Assembly (NCBI RefSeq): GCF_000715015.1
Contig: NZ_JMIW01000001.1
Location: 496,001-560,000, forward strand
Direction of reading: 5' to 3'
DNA from: Erythrobacter longus
GTDB taxonomy: Bacteria; Pseudomonadota; Alphaproteobacteria; Sphingomonadales; Sphingomonadaceae
Length of the DNA stretch: 64,000 bases
Of this stretch, positions 8,300-15,313 are shown in pieces. The translations under genes were made by a program, and so were the position numbers. The notes below the pieces were generated by a model. The model was not told where the DNA came from. It did no database searches and saw only the letters and a list, made by a program, of their open reading frames with translations. Positions within the stretch are counted from its first letter, which is position 1, and the number at the start of each line of letters is the position of its first letter.

Positions 8300-9319
8300 A
8301 TGACATCATCGATTGAGCCTCTTCGCATTCCTGACGAGGCAAAGGAGCGGATCCGGACCCTCTTCATGGCGAAACATGCGCTGTGGGGCGGCGGGATGCA
8401 TCCTGAAGATGGCAATCATGCGATCTATCACCACGAGGTTCGCACAACGCTCGAAAACCTCGGCCTCAACCTGCAAATGGCGAACAGCTACGATGTGCTT
8501 TTCCAGCAGCCGGAGGGCATAGATTTCGTGTTCCCGCTGCTCAATCGCGGGGGCTTTGTGAACAGCGAGATGCTGATCCCGGTGCTGTGTAATATGCACC
8601 GTATCCCGTATCTTGGCGCGATGCCGTTTTTGCGCGGACTGGGCGATGACAAATCGGTCAGCAAGCTTGTCTGCACCCATGCCGGTGTACCAACCGCGCC
8701 ATGGTTTTGTTATCGCCGTGGTGCAGAAGTAAGCGAGGAGAACCTGCCGCCATCGGCCGATGGTCGCTGGGTCATAAAACCCAATGCGTCTTCTGCCAGT
8801 TGGGGCATATCAGATGCGTTCGACTGGTTCGGTGTGACCAATGCGATTGCCCACATCCATGAACAGGGGCACGATGCCATCGTCGAACCTTATCTCGATG
8901 GCTATGACGTGCAATGCGCTTTCATCACGTTGGACGGGAAGCCGACCGCTCTCCCCATGCTTTGGTATGAACGTGAGGACACGCAAAAACTGTGGACCTA
9001 TTACGAGAAGCGCGACCTTGTTCCCAATGCGGAAAAAGCGACATTGAAGCGTTTCGATCATGCGGAACTCGCCCCAAAAATCGAACAGATGGCCAATGCA
9101 GTGGCAGCCGAACTTGTGCCTTTCGATTACGGCCGCATCGAATTTCGCGTTGATCTGAAAACCGGCGAAATCAATTTCATAGAGATCAATCTCAACTGCA
9201 ATCTATGGAGCGAAAAGGTCATGGCAAAGGCAGCGGCGCAGGCCGGGTTCAGCCATGCCGATCTGCTTGAAACACTTCTGGCGGAAAGCTGGCGACGTTA
9301 CGGAATGATCAGCGCTTAA
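8300..9319 (+). CDS. ATP-grasp ligase, D-alanine--D-alanine ligase-like
   Basis: The 339-aa product has an ATP-grasp layout: a central segment WVIKPNASSASWGIS (Lys for ATP phosphates), IVEPYLDGYDVQCAFI (hinge), and a C-terminal FRVDLKTGEINFIEINLNCN metal-binding stretch, all as in D-Ala-D-Ala ligases. The N-terminal substrate domain contains HHEVRTTLENLGL and a GIDFVFPLLNRGG motif. The start at 8300 is preferred over an in-frame ATG at 8240, because the extra 20 residues look non-conserved. A separate ddl normally sits in the division cluster, so this copy may join other amino acids or small molecules. Its 3' end overlaps the convergent methyltransferase gene by 11 bp. Confidence 0.72.
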   Translation: MTSSIEPLRIPDEAKERIRTLFMAKHALWGGGMHPEDGNHAIYHHEVRTTLENLGLNLQMANSYDVLFQQPEGIDFVFPLLNRGGFVNSEMLIPVLCNMHRIPYLGAMPFLRGLGDDKSVSKLVCTHAGVPTAPWFCYRRGAEVSEENLPPSADGRWVIKPNASSASWGISDAFDWFGVTNAIAHIHEQGHDAIVEPYLDGYDVQCAFITLDGKPTALPMLWYEREDTQKLWTYYEKRDLVPNAEKATLKRFDHAELAPKIEQMANAVAAELVPFDYGRIEFRVDLKTGEINFIEINLNCNLWSEKVMAKAAAQAGFSHADLLETLLAESWRRYGMISA

Positions 9320-9953
9320 GGGCCGCACCCCATTCGTTCCACATCGCAAACTTTGGCGTTTTGGGCATGTAGCCCTTGCCCAATAGATCGACATCAAACC
9401 CTGCCCCTTCAAAGGCGGCCGCAATCGGGCGGGTCAGGTTGCAACCGCCTGCCAATCGCTTCCAAACGGGCTCGATCCGGTCCTGCCACTTGGCAACATT
9501 CGCGTCCGGTGCGCGCCCGTGTTCAAGGAACAGAGCCGTGCCGCCTGGACGAAGAATACGTTTCATCTCTGACAGGACGCGCTCGGGCTCCTGGACCGAG
9601 CACAGCGTAAATGTGCAAACAACGGTATCGAAAGATTCGCTGGCGAATGGGATGTCTTCGCCGACCCCCTGCCTCAAATCCAACGCGGGCATGTTGCTAT
9701 CCCAGCCCTTGGCGGCTGCGGCCTCACGTGCGGTTTCAAGCATCCCTTCGTGGGGGTCGATGCCTGCATAGCTTTTAACGGCTTTGGTATCATAAAACTG
9801 TTGGTTGATGCCGCAGCCACAGCCCAGCTCAAACACATCGCCTTTGGCAAGCGGGACCACCATCGATCGCCGTTTGAGAACCTGACCCGTCCCGCATGCA
9901 CAACCGATCAACTTCGGCATGACGTTCGCCTCGTACCAGGTCCCAAGTCCCAT
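9309..9953 (-). CDS. Class I SAM-dependent methyltransferase
   Basis: Small soluble methyltransferase of 214 aa. It shows motif I VFELGCGCGINQQFY, motif II around YAGIDPHEGML, a DLRQGVGEDIPF acidic strand and the post-motif FDTVVCTFTLCSV / RILRPGGTALFLEHG, the order expected for Methyltransf_11/METTL7-like enzymes. The CACGTGQ segment near the N-terminus is Cys-rich and unusual. The substrate is not deducible. The gene is convergent with the ATP-grasp gene (11-bp overlap) and has its own intergenic region upstream (9954-10067). Confidence 0.85.
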   Translation of the reverse strand: MGLGTWYEANVMPKLIGCACGTGQVLKRRSMVVPLAKGDVFELGCGCGINQQFYDTKAVKSYAGIDPHEGMLETAREAAAAKGWDSNMPALDLRQGVGEDIPFASESFDTVVCTFTLCSVQEPERVLSEMKRILRPGGTALFLEHGRAPDANVAKWQDRIEPVWKRLAGGCNLTRPIAAAFEGAGFDVDLLGKGYMPKTPKFAMWNEWGAALKR

Positions 9954-10067
9954 AACTCATCTCTCGCCTCATCGCTTGACCGCAAGGTTCAAGCAAAACG
10001 AAGGTCTTGCCAAGCCCCCTTGGCGCAAACCGCAAGAATGCAGCGAAACGGAGCAAAGCTGGCGGTT

Positions 10068-10550
10068 CTAGACAGCCCCCACCGCCAATGTCTGATCTTC
10101 ACACATTGCCTTGGTGCTCTGGACAGTGACCGTGGAAATTTCGCCTGCCATCACTGCAGTCTCGGATTTTGAGCCCTTCCACCCAAATTCGAATGTCACC
10201 GGACCCGTCAAACGGCACACCGCGCCGCCATCTTGCGCCGCGCACATGTCAGAGGCACGGCGATAATCATCAACTGTTGCTGGTTCGACTACGGCGACGT
10301 CCACCGAAGTTGTGGCCGTCCCACCAAACAGCACTCTTTGGCCAAGGTTAAGCGCATTGGCTTTCCAGCTTGCCTTGCCATCGCGGACCTCGACATCGTC
10401 GATCCCAATATTGGCGGCAAGCCGCGCACAAAAGCTTGGATGCCCATCGCTCGCCTGTGAACCATCATGCCCTGCAAGCGGAAGCGACGCAGCAAGCAGC
10501 GCAAAAATCATGACGCCCTTAGCCGGACGAACACACTCAGAGACGGTCAT
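10068..10550 (-). CDS. Hypothetical secreted protein
   Basis: No recognised family. The ATG at 10550 gives 160 aa with a signal-peptide-like region (about residues 9-28, VMIFALLAASLPLAGHDG); an in-frame ATG at 10511 would give a shorter signal. The mature part contains four cysteines (in SFCARLAA, MCAAQDG, CRLTGP and MCEDQ) that could form two disulfides, and alternating beta-like strands. An upstream in-frame ATG at 10652 runs through DNA that looks non-coding. It lies between the methyltransferase and SDR genes on the same strand, with gaps of over 100 bp on both sides, so is probably transcribed alone. Real coding is likely from length and codon pattern; function unknown. Confidence 0.6.
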   Translation of the reverse strand: MTVSECVRPAKGVMIFALLAASLPLAGHDGSQASDGHPSFCARLAANIGIDDVEVRDGKASWKANALNLGQRVLFGGTATTSVDVAVVEPATVDDYRRASDMCAAQDGGAVCRLTGPVTFEFGWKGSKSETAVMAGEISTVTVQSTKAMCEDQTLAVGAV

Positions 10551-10666
10551 GGAAAGAAACTCCACGGCCCGGACCGCACCATTGCGCCGGGCCGCAGTGA
10601 CAATATTTATTTCTAACCGAGGTGGCAGACAAGAATTATTTGAACCCGCCATTGAACCCGCGTTTC

Positions 10667-11434
10667 TCAGGCCGGGATTTCTTTGCCTGAAAAATCAAAG
10701 ACACGCCCGCTTTGTTCGGGTGTCAGCGATGCAAGAACCCGCACCAGATTGTCCGCTGCCTGCAAAGGATCGGTCAATTGCCCCTCGGCCAAGCCTTTTT
10801 GAAAAGGTGCGGACAAAGCGGTATCGACCGTGCCGGGATGCAGCCCGACGATTACCCCCTGGGAGTGAGTGCGCCCCACCTCGATTGCGAAATTTTTGAT
10901 CAGCATATTGAGGGCCGCTTTAGATGCGCGATAGGAATGCCATCCGCCAAGGCCATTGTCCGAGATTGACCCCACCCGTGCGCTAAGCGCAGCAAAGGTG
11001 AAGGCGCGCTCTCGCGGCATCATTGGCAGCATATGCTTTGCAATCATAGCAGGGCCAATGGTGTTGATCGCCAGAACCTTGGCCATGACGTCAGGGTCCA
11101 GCCTTTTGTACGTCCGCTCCGGCCCCTTCCCATCGTCAAGGGTGAGCACGCCGCTGGCAACAATCACCCATTCTGGCACCCATTCAGGCGGCTCGGCGCG
11201 CATCATTCGTGCGGCCTCTGCAATGCTCGCCTCATCGGTAAGATCAAAGGCAAACGGGACGATCCCCGCTCCTGATACATCACCGCTTCGCGATCCGGCA
11301 TACACGCGCTCGCACCCTAAAGTTGAAAGGTGCGCGGCCAGCTTTGCGCCAATCCCTCCGCTTGCCCCAAAGATCGCAGCGGTCCGGGGCACTGACGGGC
11401 GCTCGTTTGCGCCGATATTTCCTACATTGGTCAT
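10667..11434 (-). CDS. Short-chain dehydrogenase/reductase
   Basis: NAD(P)-dependent oxidoreductase of 255 aa from the ATG at 11434; an in-frame ATG at 11491 would add 19 residues before the fold and is less likely. It has the Rossmann motif GASGGIGAKLA, a catalytic serine in LSARVGSISDN and the Y-x3-K pair in YRASKAALNML, followed by LHPGTVDTALS. The closest general pattern is the CsgA/C-factor-like group of atypical SDRs. The substrate is unknown. It is divergent from sdhB; the 275-bp region between them holds a 20-bp palindrome and a repeated half-site (listed separately). Confidence 0.87.
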   Translation of the reverse strand: MTNVGNIGANERPSVPRTAAIFGASGGIGAKLAAHLSTLGCERVYAGSRSGDVSGAGIVPFAFDLTDEASIAEAARMMRAEPPEWVPEWVIVASGVLTLDDGKGPERTYKRLDPDVMAKVLAINTIGPAMIAKHMLPMMPRERAFTFAALSARVGSISDNGLGGWHSYRASKAALNMLIKNFAIEVGRTHSQGVIVGLHPGTVDTALSAPFQKGLAEGQLTDPLQAADNLVRVLASLTPEQSGRVFDFSGKEIPA

Positions 11435-11492
11435 GACAGCTACAGTGATGCAACACGCATTGAGTTCCCGCTTTTGCGCGCTTGCGTGCAAT

Positions 11493-11588
11493 GTGTCTTA
11501 TAGGGTTAACAAAGCAAGGCATTGAATTTATGAGAGATGTAGGAAAGGCAGCAGCATCCTATGAGACACTGGTGTCTCATAGGGTTAA
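11493..11588. promoter_or_regulatory. Probable operator: 20-bp palindrome plus a repeated GTGTCT half-site
   Basis: The perfect 9-bp-arm palindrome ATGAGACACTGGTGTCTCAT occupies 11561-11580. Its right arm and flank (GTGTCTCATAGGGTTAA, 11572-11588) are repeated at 16 of 17 positions at 11493-11509, 79 bp away. The pair lies between the divergent SDR and sdhB genes. The form (inverted repeat, no T-run) suggests a TetR/GntR-type repressor site; the protein is not identified. Confidence 0.5.
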
Positions 11589-11709
11589 TTTTTGAGCGCA
11601 TCAGTTGAGAGAGAAACAAGCTCCGTATCAATTCTCGCAACACCCCGTCTCTTGCCACTCACGGCCAAGGCGTTAGATAGGGTGTAACGCAAACAGGGAT
11701 TAAGCGATC

Positions 11710-12492
11710 ATGGCGACTTTCACGCTACCGAAAAACTCGAAAATCAAGAGCACCGGCCAGGTTCACAAGGCATCGGGCGGCGGGCGCGTCAAATCGTTCA
11801 AGATTTACCGCTATGATCCCGACACGGGCGAAAACCCGCGCTATGACAAGTTTGAAATCGACCTTGATGAATGTGGTCCCATGGTTCTGGACGCTTTGTT
11901 CAAGATCAAGAATGAAATTGACCCGACGCTGACCTTCCGCCGTTCGTGCCGTGAGGGGATTTGCGGGTCGTGTTCAATGAATTTGAACGGCAAAAACGGT
12001 CTTGCCTGCACCACCGCGATTGAGGATTTGAAAGGCGAGATTCGCATCACGCCTCTGCCGCATATGGACGTGATCAAGGACCTTGTGCCTGATTTCACGC
12101 ATTTTTATGCGCAATACGCATCGATCAAGCCATGGCTGCAAACGGTCAGCACGACGCCTTCGGGTAAAGAGCGCCTGCAAAGCCCGAAAGAGCGTGAAAA
12201 GCTCGATGGCCTGTATGAGTGCATTTTGTGCGCGTGTTGTTCGACCTCTTGCCCGTCGTACTGGTGGAACTCGGACAAGTTTTTGGGGCCAGCAATCCTG
12301 CTTCAGGCCTACCGCTGGCTTGCCGATAGCCGCGATGAGATGACGGGTGAGCGTTTGAACGAGCTTGAAGATCCGTTCCGTCTTTATCGTTGTCACACAA
12401 TCATGAACTGCGCGAATGTGTGTCCAAAAGGCCTGTCACCAGCCAAGGCGATTGCGGAAACCAAGAAGATGATGGCCGAACGCGCGATTTAA
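11710..12492 (+). CDS. sdhB: Succinate dehydrogenase iron-sulfur subunit
   Basis: Carries electrons from the flavoprotein SdhA to ubiquinone in complex II on the cytoplasmic face of the inner membrane. At 260 aa it has all three cluster motifs: the [2Fe-2S] set ([13 protein letters not shown] with a later ACTT cysteine), the [4Fe-4S] set ([11 protein letters not shown]) and the [3Fe-4S] set ([14 protein letters not shown]), with the final cysteine shared in the usual way. A purine-rich AGGGA ribosome site precedes the ATG. The unusual point is context: sdhC, sdhD and sdhA are not upstream. The neighbours are an SDR (divergent), then a thioesterase 12 bp downstream and zapE. Confidence 0.97.
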   Translation: MATFTLPKNSKIKSTGQVHKASGGGRVKSFKIYRYDPDTGENPRYDKFEIDLDECGPMVLDALFKIKNEIDPTLTFRRSCREGICGSCSMNLNGKNGLACTTAIEDLKGEIRITPLPHMDVIKDLVPDFTHFYAQYASIKPWLQTVSTTPSGKERLQSPKEREKLDGLYECILCACCSTSCPSYWWNSDKFLGPAILLQAYRWLADSRDEMTGERLNELEDPFRLYRCHTIMNCANVCPKGLSPAKAIAETKKMMAERAI

Positions 12493-12504
12493 GTCTGCGT
12501 TTTC

Positions 12505-12981
12505 ATGTCCCTTCGCGAAGAGTATTTCGAGGATGGCCCCTGCCCCGATAATCCGGGTTGGCGGCAATGGAACATACGCGACAAGACCATCTTTAACGGC
12601 GCAGTAATGGGGCATCTCATCACGCGGGTCGATGATGATGGAAAAGCCCGCCTTCGGATGTTTCCGGAGCGGCACCACGAGAACCTGCAAGGGATGATCC
12701 ACGGCGCGATCAGCCTGTCACTGATCGACATATCCATGTTCACCACCATGCATATGATCGGCGGCGGGAGTGCCGGTCCCTCTGTGACGCTGGAGCTGTC
12801 CACACAGTTTGTGGGTGGCGGTGATCCGGCGCTGCCGCTTGATGCAGTGAATGAAATCGTGCGCGAAACTGGAAAGCTTGTGTTCGTGCGCGGCCAGGTT
12901 GTTCAAGGCGACAATGTGGTTGCATCGCATTCTGGCATTGTGCGTAAGTTTTCGCGCACAAAAACCGATGCGAAACAATGA
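12505..12981 (+). CDS. PaaI-like hotdog-fold thioesterase
   Basis: The 158-aa protein has the hotdog thioesterase pattern: ENLQGMIHGAISLSLIDISM (the HGG-like HGA motif with a following acidic residue) and a central helix, then VTLELSTQFVGG and a C-terminal FVRGQVVQGDNVVASHSGIVRKF strand pair. It probably hydrolyses acyl-CoA thioesters in the cytoplasm; the substrate is not deducible. It lies 12 bp after sdhB and its TGA overlaps the zapE ATG (ATGA), so the three genes are probably one operon. Confidence 0.82.
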   Translation: MSLREEYFEDGPCPDNPGWRQWNIRDKTIFNGAVMGHLITRVDDDGKARLRMFPERHHENLQGMIHGAISLSLIDISMFTTMHMIGGGSAGPSVTLELSTQFVGGGDPALPLDAVNEIVRETGKLVFVRGQVVQGDNVVASHSGIVRKFSRTKTDAKQ

Positions 12982-14123
12982 TGGGCACGTCCAATACTTC
13001 TACATTGGCCCGTTATGAAAAGCTGATCGCGAACAAAGAACTTCGCGCAGACCCCGACCAAAGGCGAGCAGCAGCCCGGCTTGATGCATTGCAAAAAGAG
13101 CTGGAAGCGGAACGGCCTGGTGGTTTGCTAAGCCAGCTTTTCAGCCGGAAAACACCGCGCGCGCAGGGCGTTTACATGTGGGGCGGCGTTGGGCGCGGTA
13201 AATCCATGTTGATGGATCTGTTCCACGATGCTTTGCGGATCAAGGAGAAACGCCGCGTCCACTTCCACGCCTTCATGCAGGAGGTCCATGAGGCCATGCG
13301 TGAGGCGCGCAAAAACCATGGGGGCGACCCAATTCCGGCGGTTGCGGCCAAGCTTTCTGACGGCGTGCGCGTCCTCGCCTTTGATGAGATGGTGGTGAAC
13401 AATTCCGCAGACGCCATGATTATGAGCCGACTGTTCACGCAGCTCATTATGGAACGCGATGTGACGATTGTGACCACGTCAAACAGGCCGCCAGATGACC
13501 TTTACAAAGACGGCCTCAATCGCGAGCATTTCCTACCCTTTATCGACCTGATACACGCGCAGCTTGATGTGGTAAGCCTCAACGGCCCGACCGACTACAG
13601 GCTTGACCGCATCGGCGATTTGGAAAGCTGGTATGCGCCCATGGGTGATGAGGCGACGGCCAAAGTGCGTGAGGTGTTTTTCAGGCTGACCGACTTTGAT
13701 CCCGATGATGCCGCCAATGTGCCCAGCGGTGAATTGGCAGTGGGCTCGAAGCGTTCGATGTATGTGCCCAAATCGCTGAAAGGTGTGGCGGTCTTCAGTT
13801 TTAAGCGATTGTGCGAAGAAGCAAGGGGCGCGCCTGATTACCTCGCCATAGCGCGGGCCTACCATACAGTGATAATCGTTGGAATTCCGCAGCTTGGCCC
13901 TGAAAAACGCAATGAAGCGGCGCGGTTTGTGACTTTGATCGACGCGCTATACGAACACCGCGTCAAACTGTTTGCGACCGCCGCAAGCGAGCCGGAAACG
14001 CTCTATGAATCAGGTGATGGCAGCTTCGAATTTGAGCGAACCGTCAGCCGGCTTAATGAGATGCAAAGTGATGAATATATGGCGCTTGGCCATGGGACGG
14101 ACAGTCAGGTCCAAAGCAATTAA
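12978..14123 (+). CDS. zapE: Cell division protein ZapE (AFG1-like ATPase)
   Basis: P-loop ATPase of the AFG1/LACE1 family; ZapE binds FtsZ at the constricting ring in E. coli. The 381-aa product has Walker A GGVGRGKSMLMDLF (about 68-81), Walker B VLAFDEMVV, and the sensor-like TIVTTSNRPPDDLYKDGLNRE typical of the family. Translation can start at either of two adjacent ATGs (12978 or 12981); the first overlaps the thioesterase stop as ATGA. It is the last gene of the sdhB-thioesterase-zapE run. It converges on the rpfF-like gene across a 37-bp gap that carries a 17-bp tandem repeat. Confidence 0.92.
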   Translation: MMGTSNTSTLARYEKLIANKELRADPDQRRAAARLDALQKELEAERPGGLLSQLFSRKTPRAQGVYMWGGVGRGKSMLMDLFHDALRIKEKRRVHFHAFMQEVHEAMREARKNHGGDPIPAVAAKLSDGVRVLAFDEMVVNNSADAMIMSRLFTQLIMERDVTIVTTSNRPPDDLYKDGLNREHFLPFIDLIHAQLDVVSLNGPTDYRLDRIGDLESWYAPMGDEATAKVREVFFRLTDFDPDDAANVPSGELAVGSKRSMYVPKSLKGVAVFSFKRLCEEARGAPDYLAIARAYHTVIIVGIPQLGPEKRNEAARFVTLIDALYEHRVKLFATAASEPETLYESGDGSFEFERTVSRLNEMQSDEYMALGHGTDSQVQSN

Positions 14124-14134
14124 GGTGCTAGGCT

Positions 14135-14168
14135 CAATCTGGATCAAGCCGCAATCTGGATCAAGCCA
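14135..14168. repeat. 17-bp tandem duplication at the zapE / rpfF-like 3' junction
   Basis: A unit beginning CAATCTGGATCAAGCC occurs twice in direct tandem with period 17 (14135-14150 and 14152-14167). The second copy contains the stop codon of the minus-strand rpfF-like gene (14161-14163). Confidence 0.7.
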
Positions 14169-15084
14169 CCGCCTGACGGTCCGCGATCCGCCCTTGCGCC
14201 GAGACGAGGCGGTTCATAACTTTCAAGTCGGTGTCTGTAAGCTTGAGCGCAGTTTCCGCCCATAGCTCAGTGATCGCATTGAGCTCTTGAAGACTAATAG
14301 TGCTAGCCATTTTGCTGGCAGTGCGCGCTCCCACTAGACCCGAGTGACGCCTCTCGGATTTCTTGATGAAATCACGCACAGCGCTTTCGCCCTCACCCGG
14401 CTCAACGATTTCATGCACAATGCCAAGATCGAACATTTCCTCAGCCGTATAGGTCTTGTTCGATACGATGATCCGATCAGCCATAGCTGAACCCAATTTG
14501 CGCGAGAGAAAAACATGCGCTCCCATACCGGGGAAAAGGCCAAACATGATCTCTGGCAAGCCGAAGGTGGCTTGGCGTTCAGCAATGATGTGGTCAAAAG
14601 ACAAGAGCGCTTCAAACCCTCCACCAAGCGCCGAGCCCTGAACAAGGCCAATTGTGAGCATAGGAATATCAAGCGAGCGCATATTGCGCTCCAGAATAGC
14701 GCAGCAACGGTGGCCGTATTCGACAAGACCTGCACGGTCATTTGCGCGGATTAGCTTTTGGAAAAGATGCAGATCGCCGCCGTAACAAAAAACATCCTGT
14801 GAACGGCTCCCAAGGATAAGATAGCGCAAGGGTACTTTGCTGGCGCCAAAACCTTCAGAGATCAGGTCTTGCCAGCTTTCAAAATCAGAAAGCATGGAGG
14901 AGGTGAAGCTTGGCCGCCCTTCCGGTCGCATGTAAGACCAAAGGGCGCCAACACGATCGTCGTATAAAACGTCCAACTCTTTCAGCTCGAACAGGGCACC
15001 GGGAACTGCACCATTCAGCTCGCTTTCACTGAGCGCGTCATCAGCTCCCGATAACAGGATTGGATTTCCGGCGCTGCTGTCCAT
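14161..15084 (-). CDS. rpfF: Crotonase-family DSF synthase (RpfF-like)
   Basis: Crotonase-fold enzyme that in Xanthomonas and Burkholderia makes diffusible signal factor (cis-2-unsaturated fatty acid) from acyl-ACP by dehydration and thioester cleavage. The 307-aa product has the family's LWSYMRPEGRPSF opening and YLILGSRSQDVFCYGGDLHLF oxyanion region. Two glutamates lie 20 residues apart, E158 (GGGFEALLS) and E178 (LPEIMFGLFPGMGA), matching the spacing of catalytic E141/E161 in Xcc RpfF. This separates it from ordinary enoyl-CoA hydratases. It is on the same strand as the exopolysaccharide genes, 229 bp beyond asnB, with a palindrome in between. No rpfC/rpfG sensor is in the window. A second possibility is a plain enoyl-CoA hydratase. 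Confidence 0.8.
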   Translation of the reverse strand: MDSSAGNPILLSGADDALSESELNGAVPGALFELKELDVLYDDRVGALWSYMRPEGRPSFTSSMLSDFESWQDLISEGFGASKVPLRYLILGSRSQDVFCYGGDLHLFQKLIRANDRAGLVEYGHRCCAILERNMRSLDIPMLTIGLVQGSALGGGFEALLSFDHIIAERQATFGLPEIMFGLFPGMGAHVFLSRKLGSAMADRIIVSNKTYTAEEMFDLGIVHEIVEPGEGESAVRDFIKKSERRHSGLVGARTASKMASTISLQELNAITELWAETALKLTDTDLKVMNRLVSAQGRIADRQAVA

Positions 15085-15238
15085 GAACGTTTCTCCGACT
15101 GCGACCCAAGTACCACCGACCCGAACAAGTCAGTGCGTGCGCGCCCTTATTTTTTGTCGACGCTTTAACGAAAGGTTACTCCGATGTTGTTCGGTTTTGC
15201 AAACACATATTTTACATGTTTGGGCAGTCATAATCATC

Positions 15239-15259
15239 ACTGTGACAATATGGCACAGT
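15239..15259. promoter_or_regulatory. 21-bp imperfect palindrome upstream of rpfF-like gene
   Basis: The arms ACTGTGACA and TGGCACAGT (8 of 9 paired) flank ATA, about 155 bp upstream of the rpfF-like start. The TGTG...CACA pattern recalls CRP/FNR-family sites, but the spacing between TGTG and CACA is 9 rather than 8, so it does not fit the CRP consensus exactly. It is a candidate operator only. Confidence 0.35.
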
Positions 15260-15313
15260 TAGATGAAATAAGATTCCAAGCCTGACGAGGATTTATCTAT
15301 GCCCTCTCGCTAC

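Noticed and set aside
10565..10594. Inverted repeat CGGCCCGG-N14-CCGGGCCG as an SDR terminator
   Set aside because: No clear T-run on the minus strand and a long loop; too weak to call.
15239..15259. Canonical CRP site at the rpfF-like promoter
   Set aside because: TGTG-to-CACA spacing is one base too long for the CRP consensus; kept only as an unassigned palindrome.
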